NCBI GenBank assembly: GCA_041748655.1 | Contig: JBGTCV010000095.1 | Span: 15,619 to 79,618 of the forward strand | Direction: 5' to 3' | Source: Leptofilum sp041748655 | Lineage (GTDB): Bacteria; Chloroflexota; Anaerolineae; Promineifilales; Promineifilaceae | Length of the DNA: 64,000 bases | Shown here: positions 58,384-64,000 of the stretch, in pieces | Numbering within the stretch: the first letter of the stretch is position 1 | How the letters are laid out: each line of letters starts with the position of its first letter | The notes under the pieces: model-generated | Seen by the model: only the letters and a program-made list of their open reading frames with translations | Told to the model about the DNA's origin: nothing | The model's database searches: none | Translations under genes and position numbers: made by a program

Positions 58384-58890
58384 CTAAGCTCGGACATGGC
58401 TCAGGATTTCGTCCACGACGCGAACAAGCGGCTGTGTGGCATCGATTACGATACCGTCGCTGGGGATGTCTTCTTTTGTGGCGTGTAAACGTAGGATGAG
58501 TTCCCGCTCGCTCTGGCTCTTGCCCCAGTCATCATCCGGGCGGTTGTCGAGCCGTTTATTGAGTGTGTCTACATCAACCTCTAAGACGAAGACTTTATCA
58601 AAAACATCTATGAACTCGTGGAAATTCCGAGAACCGCCACAGAAGAAAGTGACTTCGTCGTCCTGATTGGCGGCCAACCGCCTTACTTTTGCGACATCCC
58701 AAAGATTACTGGCGTGTCTGATTTCGGGGGATGAAAAGGTGATGAGCCTCTCGCCAGTTGTTGGGTCTGTGTGTTGGCGCAGGTCTCGATCACTGTTGAG
58801 GGCTGCGTAACCACGTCGGCGCAGCTCGTGACATACCGAGGTTTTGCCCGTGCCGGAGACGCCCTCGATAAGATAATTTCGCTTACCCAT
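58384..58890 (-). CDS. P-loop nucleoside/nucleotide kinase-like protein (AAA_18/AAA_33 type)
   Basis: A 168-residue P-loop protein with Walker A GVSGTGKTSVCHELRRRG (residues 10-27), a helix with the sequence LNSDRDLRQHTDP and a late aspartate pattern VFVLEVDVDTLNKRLDNRPDD. It resembles small shikimate-kinase-like ATPases of unknown substrate. AAGGACA precedes ATG 58890. It and the nucleotidyltransferase upstream are inserted between the intact soxA and a duplicated soxA start, so they form an accessory pair. Confidence 0.78.
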   Translation of the reverse strand: MGKRNYLIEGVSGTGKTSVCHELRRRGYAALNSDRDLRQHTDPTTGERLITFSSPEIRHASNLWDVAKVRRLAANQDDEVTFFCGGSRNFHEFIDVFDKVFVLEVDVDTLNKRLDNRPDDDWGKSQSERELILRLHATKEDIPSDGIVIDATQPLVRVVDEILSHVRA

Positions 58891-58975
58891 TGTCCTTACT
58901 TTTTGGAGTGTTTGTTGGATGATTAGACATTGTTATGCCTCTTTTTAACCGCATCTCCTGGCAGGCAGCGTCACT

Positions 58976-59488
58976 TCATGACCGAAGCCGAGACAGGTGT
59001 GCAAAATCAGCACGGTCCTTTGCCGCGTCTTCCATATCGTCGCGGGGGGTTGACTTACCATGGAGCAGAGATTCAAACCCAAGCAGACGCGACTGCACGC
59101 CGTGCAGCTCACCGACATCGTCTGCCAGCGCAGCCATGCCAGGCCACTCAACTGACCCAGACCGCAAAGGCAGGTACACACGGCCGTCGTCGCCGTGAAC
59201 GAGATATGTTAGCTCCAGACGGACACCACCGCGCTCAAATCCTGTGCCTCCGTCCTCATCATATTCTGGCGCGTGACGCCAGCCGTGGGTCAGCAGCAGC
59301 GTCGTAATCTGCGGCACGTCTACGAACCACACCGCTATATCTACGTCGTCATGTAACCTTGTCACCGACCCAACGTAAAAGTCGACGGCCCAGCCGCCGA
59401 ACAACCAGTAGTCGATTCCTGCCTGCTGCAAGCTGCTGCTCACTTCGGCAAGCGCGGACAACTGCCGCGATGCTTGCTCGTCAATCAC
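58976..59488 (-). CDS. Nucleotidyltransferase, lincosamide/aminoglycoside adenylyltransferase-like
   Basis: A 170-residue nucleotidyltransferase with LFGGWAVDFYVGSVTRLHDD and D48-x-D50, the metal-binding pair of LinA/LinB and ANT(2'')-type adenylyltransferases. The C-terminal half (GGTGFERGGVRLELTYLVHGDDG, SRLLGFESLLHGK) fits that group. The natural substrate is unknown. Its GTG start overlaps the TGA of the duplicated soxA start peptide (GTGA), and there is no own ribosome-binding site, so its translation now depends on the borrowed soxA leader. Confidence 0.8.
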   Translation of the reverse strand: MIDEQASRQLSALAEVSSSLQQAGIDYWLFGGWAVDFYVGSVTRLHDDVDIAVWFVDVPQITTLLLTHGWRHAPEYDEDGGTGFERGGVRLELTYLVHGDDGRVYLPLRSGSVEWPGMAALADDVGELHGVQSRLLGFESLLHGKSTPRDDMEDAAKDRADFAHLSRLRS

Positions 59489-59574
59489 AGCTGAATACCG
59501 GCGCGCGGCAGGGCGATAAGAAGGGAGTTACCGGGTTTGTAGGGATACGGCCGACCATCTACGATGAGTCGCAT
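59485..59574 (-). pseudogene. Duplicated first codons of soxA
   Basis: Twenty-nine codons and a stop: MRLIVDGRPYPYKPGNSLLIA and then LPRAGIQL, nearly identical to residues 1-28 of SoxA (EPGD changed to KPGN, ALLR to ALPR). The ribosome-binding site GAAGGA-ACACTCCT is kept. The frame ends exactly on the GTG of the nucleotidyltransferase. Its ACGGCCGT word has mutated to ACGGCCGA. Confidence 0.85.
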
Positions 59575-59654
59575 AGGAGTGTTCCTTCATGGTGGATTGG
59601 GTTGACGAGTTGGCGGGTATGTTACCACTTTTGGTGGTAGGGGGCGATGGTTTT
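59490..59654 (-). repeat. 165-bp duplication of the soxA 5' end and promoter region
   Basis: Matches 58146-58310 at roughly 80-85% by eye: soxA codons, leader and about 75 bp of upstream DNA to CGATGGTTTT. Both copies have the same orientation. The rest of the gap to 59749 shows nothing recognisable. Confidence 0.85.
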
Positions 59655-59749
59655 GCTATTCTTTTGAGAGTTTTTCAATCGACTTTGTTGACTGAATGTT
59701 GAAGATATGAGTATGGATATAAATGAGATCAGGCTTTCGCCGAATATAG

Positions 59750-61051
59750 TTAGGAGGACGCAGACGTCTTATTGGATTGGGGGGTCCAATACTGTTCAAA
59801 TAATTGTTTGTCCTCCTCCTTCAAGTTGTTACGAACTATTTTTAAATAATTATAAATATGTAGAACTCCAGAATGTCCTCTTTGCTCTTGTGTAAGAGTA
59901 TCTCCCTTAAGCTTCCATTCCAATTTCTTTAACCCCTTCCATAGAAGCTTGTTAATTTCATCTTCTAGCTTTGGTATATGGGGTTCGAGATCTGCGAAAC
60001 CGTAAGATGCAACCCATCCTTGAATCAGATTTCGAGTAGAGGTTAATAACTTTAGGATAGTCTTTGCCTGGTTGTTATTGTCATGTACTAGAGCTCTTAA
60101 CTTCTGCACGAGTTTTTTTTGTTTTTCCTTGGCAGGCCATATGCGTGCTCCATTGAATTGCAAACCTAGGAATTGCACTGGAGTTTGTGTTGGCTTCACA
60201 ATTCGAGTACGACCTTCTCTATCATCCCTCTTATGGAGTTCCAGTTTTAGTTCACCTTCAAGAATATCACGCGAATATTCATATGCGCTTTCTGCTTCAT
60301 CCATAGTTTTGCACATGACTATGAAATCATCGGCATAGCGTATTAACCTGAAATTGGCGTTTAGCATTTTCTTGTCAAATTCAGAAAGAAAAACGTTTGA
60401 AAACAATGGGGACAAATAACCCCCTTGTGGTAATCCTGTTGAGCTGTTGGGGAAAAGGTCCCAATCTTCTTCAGGAAGGTCTTCTCTATTGCCGATTTCC
60501 ATATCAAACGCGTTTGCAACGAGATCTTGTAAAGTGTCATCAGGAAGAGCGGGAAAAACCATCTCCTGTAGAAGTTTGTCCACATCTACATTATCAAAAA
60601 AGCTCACAATGTCGCCTTCATATACAATTCCACAGCCATCTTGATGATATTTCAACATCTGCTTAACGGCTGATTGAACTCCACGCTTTGGTAAGTACGC
60701 ATGGCTGGCAGGATTTGTGAGATTAAATGCTTTCAGGAGGTTTCTTTCTAATTGTCTGGTAATAGCACGCTGAACAACTCTGTCCCGGATGTCGGCTATC
60801 TGCAAAGGTCTTTTTTTATTTCCCTTTTTTCTTATGGTGACAGCTCTGAGTGATCCAAATTCATACGAGTTACTGAGTAATTGGTCTCTAATGAGTTCCA
60901 AATTGCTTTTTAGATTCGATTGAAAGTCTTGAATTGTCTGTTCGGATTGACCACGAGAGAGAGGATTTGAGCTACGACTTATATCTTCCCAGGCTTTTTG
61001 AAGATTTGGTCGAGTGGCGATTTTGCCTATGAGTGTTTTGGGAAAAGCCAT
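59750..61051 (-). CDS. Reverse transcriptase, group II intron-like, with thumb/X region
   Basis: A 433-residue RNA-directed DNA polymerase. Palm residues are D147 in EGDIVSFFDNVD and Y239-A-D-D242 in RYADDFIVMC; motif 4 is GLPQGGYLSPLFSNV (207-221). The N-terminal block (KKRPLQIADIRDRVVQRA) and NPASHAYLPKRGVQSA are group II-like, and a thumb/maturase-type region (FLGLQFNGARIWPAKEK, LIQGWVASYGFADLEP) follows. There is no HNH endonuclease. QGxxLSP argues against a DGR enzyme, and I see no retron VTG motif, so it is a group II-like or unknown-group RT. No ribosome-binding site; the start directly follows a hairpin and U-tract. A+T-richer than its surroundings, without ACGGCCGT, hence probably acquired. 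Confidence 0.9.
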   Translation of the reverse strand: MAFPKTLIGKIATRPNLQKAWEDISRSSNPLSRGQSEQTIQDFQSNLKSNLELIRDQLLSNSYEFGSLRAVTIRKKGNKKRPLQIADIRDRVVQRAITRQLERNLLKAFNLTNPASHAYLPKRGVQSAVKQMLKYHQDGCGIVYEGDIVSFFDNVDVDKLLQEMVFPALPDDTLQDLVANAFDMEIGNREDLPEEDWDLFPNSSTGLPQGGYLSPLFSNVFLSEFDKKMLNANFRLIRYADDFIVMCKTMDEAESAYEYSRDILEGELKLELHKRDDREGRTRIVKPTQTPVQFLGLQFNGARIWPAKEKQKKLVQKLRALVHDNNNQAKTILKLLTSTRNLIQGWVASYGFADLEPHIPKLEDEINKLLWKGLKKLEWKLKGDTLTQEQRGHSGVLHIYNYLKIVRNNLKEEDKQLFEQYWTPQSNKTSASS

Positions 61052-61064
61052 GAAAAAAATTTAA

Positions 61065-61122
61065 AAAGCTTTGAGCGTTTTCGAACCGGCGAACGCCGAT
61101 GTAGTGTGTTACTCAAAGCTTT
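61065..61122 (-). terminator. Hairpin plus U-tracts directly upstream of the reverse transcriptase start
   Basis: On the minus strand AAAGCTTTGAG (61122-61112) pairs perfectly with CTCAAAGCTTT (61075-61065), with a GGCG/CGCC mini-hairpin in the loop, and is followed by TTTTTAAATTTTTTT and the ATG. This has the form of an intrinsic terminator or attenuator in the RT leader. Confidence 0.65.
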
Positions 61123-61148
61123 CAACTTTCTGATTGTTAAAATTTTCT

Positions 61149-61264
61149 ATCCATGCTCGGGCCAGCATCAAGAATATCGTTAATAGCTGCATACCGCAAG
61201 CCAGGATAAACTTGGCAGTAGGTCTACTGGCAGCAGGCGAACCTGCTTTTCCAGTTGAACTGCT
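61149..61264. repeat. 116-bp direct repeat, copy 1
   Basis: From ATCCATGCTCGGG to GTTGAACTGCT. Differs from copy 2 at only two positions: A at 61171 (C in copy 2) and A at 61174 (T in copy 2). Confidence 0.95.
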
Positions 61265-61508
61265 TATGCCATCTGCGGCATTACAAACAACATTGACTCG
61301 GAAATTATATTCACTGTTCATCTTGCCACCCCTTGATTCTGCCTTACAAACTTCGGGCAAAACCGCAATCGTTGACATAATATCACGGGCCGTAGTTGAC
61401 ATAACGCCAACTGCCTCGCCGCCCAACTCATTTAAATTCCCTATCACCACTGTGCTCGAAAAGATAACATCCACACTACACACGGTGGAGGGTGAGTTAA
61501 CCGGGTTC

Positions 61509-61624
61509 ATCCATGCTCGGGCCAGCATCACGATTATCGTTAATAGCTGCATACCGCAAGCCAGGATAAACTTGGCAGTAGGTCTACTGGCAGCAGGCGA
61601 ACCTGCTTTTCCAGTTGAACTGCT
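61509..61624. repeat. 116-bp direct repeat, copy 2
   Basis: Exactly 360 bp downstream of copy 1, same orientation, 114 of 116 bases identical. Confidence 0.95.
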
Positions 61625-61652
61625 CAAATTTTACCAGAAAAGAGAATTTGCG

Positions 61653-61693
61653 CAATATGTGGGGATGAATTTGAGGTTTCCCCCCACATATTG
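61653..61693. terminator. 12-bp perfect hairpin closing the repeat cassette
   Basis: CAATATGTGGGG faces CCCCACATATTG over a 17-nt loop, 29 bp after the second direct repeat. With the hairpin at 61065-61122 it brackets the cassette. Confidence 0.7.
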
Positions 61694-62019
61694 TGTACTT
61701 TGCAAGAAATAGTTATTGAATTTTAGTAACCTTGGGCGATTTTAAAAAGAATAGAATAGGTGTGCAGAAACATGGCCAGCTGATGTCGAAGGTAGAGCTG
61801 GGGTGGGGATTTGGCTAATCTTCCCGGTGATCGTCAATTGCTCTGGGCTGGATAATGGGTGCTGAAGGTATACGGCCGTTTCACCAAACGCAATTATCCG
61901 TGGTGTGCTTGAGGTGGTGTGGGGATACGGCCGTAGGCCTGAGGATTTCCAGTTAGTGCCAATGCCAGCCCCAGCCCATAAAAAACTATGGACTAATTGA
62001 AGTCCTGCCCGGGACAGGC

Positions 62020-62400
62020 TCAAATAGCCAGAAATTGATCGATCCTCGCCGTCATTTTCTTCTGACTTTGTTTTTGGAAGCGGCCAATGAATGCTTGTGC
62101 TTGTTTTTTCTGCAACGTTTCTGACAAATCAATCAGGACATGTTTTCCGTTTTTATGTTCAAATACCATCATGAGTGGCGCGTCTTCGACATACCCCAGG
62201 GTCATACCAAGCAGTAGTTTGGCAGCTAAATTCAGATTCTCTTGAGTTAAATCAGAATCATTGTATGAGCCATGAAAAATGTGAGCTCCATCCGGAATCT
62301 GCGAGGATAACGTTGGGTTATCTAATTCCTGGCTTAGAAAATCGGATAACCGATCTAAATTTTTATCCGTGAGATTCGTGTCATTATTTGCCTTCATCAT
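62020..62400 (-). CDS. Small protein, DUF5647-like
   Basis: A 126-residue protein. The segment FLSQELDNPTLSSQIPDGAH followed by IFHGSYNDSDLTQENLNLAAKLL resembles the DUF5647 pattern (hydrophobic helix, then IPDGA-x-I and NL-x-LA), with the C-terminal GYVEDAPLMMVFEHKNGKHV. Function unknown. GAGG sits eight bases before ATG 62400. It overlaps the preceding small gene by 17 bp, so the two form a unit. The C-terminus is basic and Gln-rich (GRFQKQSQKKMTARI). Confidence 0.65.
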   Translation of the reverse strand: MMKANNDTNLTDKNLDRLSDFLSQELDNPTLSSQIPDGAHIFHGSYNDSDLTQENLNLAAKLLLGMTLGYVEDAPLMMVFEHKNGKHVLIDLSETLQKKQAQAFIGRFQKQSQKKMTARIDQFLAI

Positions 62401-62527
62401 ATTCATCCTCATACGCTTCACGGTATGTTTGCCAAAACTGCTTAATATGGGCGATTGCATCGTTTAAAGCAAGGTTTTTATTAATGGCCGGTTGAGCGGT
62501 TTTCTTTTGTCCACCGGAAGGAAACAT
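62384..62527 (-). CDS. Very small protein, 47 residues
   Basis: MFPSGGQKKTAQPAINKN followed by LALNDAIAHIKQFWQTYREA and a highly acidic end (YEDEYDEGK). The amphipathic helix and acidic tail look coding, and its stop lies 17 bp inside the next gene, a typical coupled pair. No ribosome-binding site; an in-frame stop just upstream excludes a longer start. Family unknown; the pair layout recalls toxin-antitoxin modules but neither protein matches one I know. Confidence 0.55.
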   Translation of the reverse strand: MFPSGGQKKTAQPAINKNLALNDAIAHIKQFWQTYREAYEDEYDEGK

Positions 62528-62590
62528 ATGGCCAGTTGCTCAGACCTGGACAATGCGTGCCAAACGTGTACGGCCGTTCTATCACCAACC

Positions 62591-63703
62591 TCAATACTCC
62601 CTCTCCAGCGATGACCCTACCATTTCCAGTAAAGCTTTGGCTTTGACAGCAACGGCCGTTGGATTCTTGCCCGTGTTGGTGGCCATAAAGAGGGCCAGGT
62701 CTACATCTGGCAGCCAGCCCACATAGGCCGCGGTGCTTGGGTCAGCCCCAGCATGTTCAGCCAACAAATGCTGCTGGCTGCTTGTGAGGAACCAACCGAT
62801 ACCCACCCCGTCCATTGTCGCCGCTTCTGTATTGTGAGGGGTCTGAAGTGGCAGAATCATGCTAACCATTTCCCTGAGCGACTGTGGTGAGAGAACGGCC
62901 GTTTTCCCACCTGTAAGAAAAGCCAGGAAATGGCTCATGTCATTGCCTGATGACCAGAGACCTCCGGTTGGGGTAAAGGCATTTATCAGCTTGGTGGCAA
63001 AAGGCGCTGCTTCGGGCGGATCAGAAAATGGCAAGTAGCAGGTAGCGATGTTGGCTGCATTGCGCACAGTTTCAGAAAAGCCGCTGTGCGTCATGCCCAG
63101 CGGAAGCAGGATGTGGTTAGTGACGTGGTCCGTATATTTTTGCCCTGCGGCTCGTTTCAGCGCCTCGGCCAGGAGGGCGACACCCAAATTGGAATACGAC
63201 ACTTGGGTACCGGGTGTAAACATGAACTCGACTTGCGGCAGTGAAGCGATGATTTCCTCAATAGAGGGAAAAACCATCTTTTCGAGGGTTTCCCGACGGG
63301 GCGGGAACTCTTGCATCGCCTGCATCAGGGCTGGCAGCGGCGGCATCGGAGGAAGGCCAGTGGTGTGCGACACCAACTGTTGGAGGGTGATGCCGGAGAG
63401 GGCACTGCCCTTCACTTCAGGCAGGTACATTGCCAGGGGATCTTGTAACTGAAGTCGATTGGCGTCACGGAGCTGCATGAGTGTAACGGCCGTAAAAATC
63501 TTCGTAACCGACCCCAGGTGATAAATTGTGTCTGAATCGGCTGCTCTTCTGGCGTCTAAATCGGAGAAACCATAGTTATTGGACCAAATGGGCGCCTGGC
63601 GATAGGTGATAACGGCCGAAATGCCAGGCAGCTGTTCCTGTGAATAGAGGTCATGCAGTTGTTTATCCATCTGGTCCAAGGTTTTTTGATTTAACTGGGT
63701 CAT
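62591..63703 (-). CDS. Serine hydrolase of the class C beta-lactamase/PBP4* family
   Basis: A 370-residue beta-lactamase-fold hydrolase. The catalytic motif SxxK is S65-V-T-K68, the tyrosine motif Y170-S-N172, and the third motif HAG near 320 (HAGADPSTAAYVG). It lacks a signal peptide, so it is probably a cytoplasmic esterase or peptidase and not a true beta-lactamase. TAGGAGGTAGA gives a strong ribosome-binding site for ATG 63703. Four ACGGCCGT words at 62571-63486 show it belongs to the host genome. It is adjacent to an insertion sequence. Confidence 0.88.
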   Translation of the reverse strand: MTQLNQKTLDQMDKQLHDLYSQEQLPGISAVITYRQAPIWSNNYGFSDLDARRAADSDTIYHLGSVTKIFTAVTLMQLRDANRLQLQDPLAMYLPEVKGSALSGITLQQLVSHTTGLPPMPPLPALMQAMQEFPPRRETLEKMVFPSIEEIIASLPQVEFMFTPGTQVSYSNLGVALLAEALKRAAGQKYTDHVTNHILLPLGMTHSGFSETVRNAANIATCYLPFSDPPEAAPFATKLINAFTPTGGLWSSGNDMSHFLAFLTGGKTAVLSPQSLREMVSMILPLQTPHNTEAATMDGVGIGWFLTSSQQHLLAEHAGADPSTAAYVGWLPDVDLALFMATNTGKNPTAVAVKAKALLEMVGSSLEREY

Positions 63704-63875
63704 TCTACCTCCTAACGATTTAGGATTGATGCGGCGCGGCTCAGAAAAAACTTTCTAAGAACCAACGAGTAAGCCACACCCTACCTGAAAAAGTACCTTA
63801 TGACCAGGATAATCCCCTGGATGAGTATGATAGATATAATAAAAACTGCCAGACCACGCCCTTTATATAACCAAT

Positions 63876-64000
63876 GGTGCTAGTTTGAGTTGAGCACCGG
63901 ATTCTCCTATTCTGAGGGTGACAAACCTATATCAGAAAGGAGAATCCAATGCCTACCGAAGATTTTATCATTGAATTGTTCTGCCAGGTGGATGACACCA
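63876..64000 (+). mobile_element. Left end of an insertion sequence, cut by the window
   Basis: An inverted pair GGTGCT (63876-63881) and AGCACC (63893-63898) lies just before a transposase-like start. The 63704-63875 stretch shows no gene. Confidence 0.45.
63949..64000 (+). CDS. Transposase, N-terminal fragment (partial)
   Basis: Only the first 17 codons are in the window: MPTEDFIIELFCQVDDT. This opening resembles that of a DDE transposase group frequent in Chloroflexota. AAAGGAGA lies eight bases before ATG 63949. The gene continues past the window end. Confidence 0.5.
   Translation, partial: MPTEDFIIELFCQVDDT

Larger units (their letters stand above)
61123..62019. other. Unassigned cassette upstream of the reverse transcriptase
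   Basis: About 900 bp without a convincing gene. It contains two 116-bp direct repeats with a 244-bp unique spacer, a 12-bp hairpin at 61653-61693, then G+C-richer DNA with two ACGGCCGT words (61874, 61926). Open frames of 192 (+) and 172 (-) residues cross the repeats but lack ribosome-binding sites or recognisable domains. It may be a noncoding RNA locus, a repeat-containing gene or a decayed element. Confidence 0.5.

Noticed and set aside
61081..61110. tRNA 3' fragment (TTCGAAA loop near GGCG/CGCC)
   Set aside because: The base at the conserved T-arm C61 position is A, and no acceptor stem or remaining tRNA body is visible.
59750..61122. Retron with msr-msd RNA
   Set aside because: The RT lacks the VTG motif region and has a group II-like thumb; the leader hairpin looks like a terminator rather than paired a1/a2 ends.
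59750..61624. Diversity-generating retroelement with template and variable repeats
   Set aside because: RT motif 4 is QGGYLSP rather than the DGR-type SQ form, only two of many adenines differ, and no lectin-type target protein is visible.
61109..61712. Overlapping 172- and 192-residue open frames across the direct repeats as genes
   Set aside because: No ribosome-binding site, TTG start on the minus strand, no recognisable domain; kept only as an unassigned cassette.
61742..62023. 93-residue frame on the minus strand
   Set aside because: Composition looks noncoding, no ribosome-binding site and no family resemblance.

Overview
The window looks like a chromosomal segment of a Gram-negative-type or monoderm environmental bacterium of the phylum Chloroflexota, most likely class Anaerolineae. 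This is an inference from gene content (BTAD-AAA-TPR regulators, GT39 enzymes with C-terminal beta domains, delta-60 repeat protein ending in a YLP motif, Ser/Thr kinase-FGE fusion, baeRF protein), from the very dense intergenic palindromic elements, and from the 8-mer palindrome ACGGCCGT, which I find roughly 120 times by eye. No rRNA, tRNA or CRISPR array was recognised.

Layout. 0.2-7.9 kb: a split formate dehydrogenase (Fe-S subunit at 220, catalytic subunit at 3401) with an accessory block (NTF2-like, AbrB-PIN toxin-antitoxin pair, GNAT, small membrane protein) between its two genes, then an MBL hydrolase, an SDR and an enoyl-CoA hydratase. 8-11 kb: AAC(3)-type acetyltransferase, a secreted protein and a biotin carboxylase whose gene stops where related proteins continue. 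11.1-19.8 kb: a baeRF protein, a GT39 membrane glycosyltransferase, an 809-residue unclassified protein with an HxxxDG motif and a kinase-FGE fusion. 20.0-32.2 kb: one long minus-strand block devoted largely to amino-acid handling: aminotransferase, MocR regulator, two PhzF proteins, a PLP decarboxylase, AzlCD and ThrE exporters, with cupin, MOSC, flavin-binding, gluconokinase, GNAT and SpoU methyltransferase genes.

32.5-37.6 kb: cell-surface polysaccharide genes (GT4, O-antigen ligase, nucleotidyltransferase, B12-type radical SAM), coupled by ATGA overlaps. 37.6-51.3 kb: delta-60 secreted protein, large BTAD regulator, two citrate synthases around a threonine dehydratase (one carries an N-terminal DNA-binding domain), a membrane histidine kinase overlapping an unusual HTH/ATPase-like/receiver protein, and RlmA. 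51.4-54 kb: an RHH-like protein translationally coupled to a solitary T2SSF domain under a strong predicted promoter, DinB-like and HD proteins.

54.0-59.6 kb: heterotetrameric sarcosine oxidase genes in the order A-G-B-D, followed upstream by a kinase and a nucleotidyltransferase gene that now sits behind a duplicated copy of the soxA promoter and first codons. 59.7-62 kb: an A+T-richer island without the ACGGCCGT word, holding a group II-like reverse transcriptase and an unexplained noncoding cassette of two 116-bp direct repeats exactly 360 bp apart, bounded by hairpins. 62-64 kb: two overlapping small genes, a serine hydrolase and the left end of an insertion sequence.

The gene boundaries are repeatedly occupied by short palindromic elements from at least eight word families; they supply stop codons and C-terminal residues to many genes and one copy lies in frame inside a membrane protein gene.
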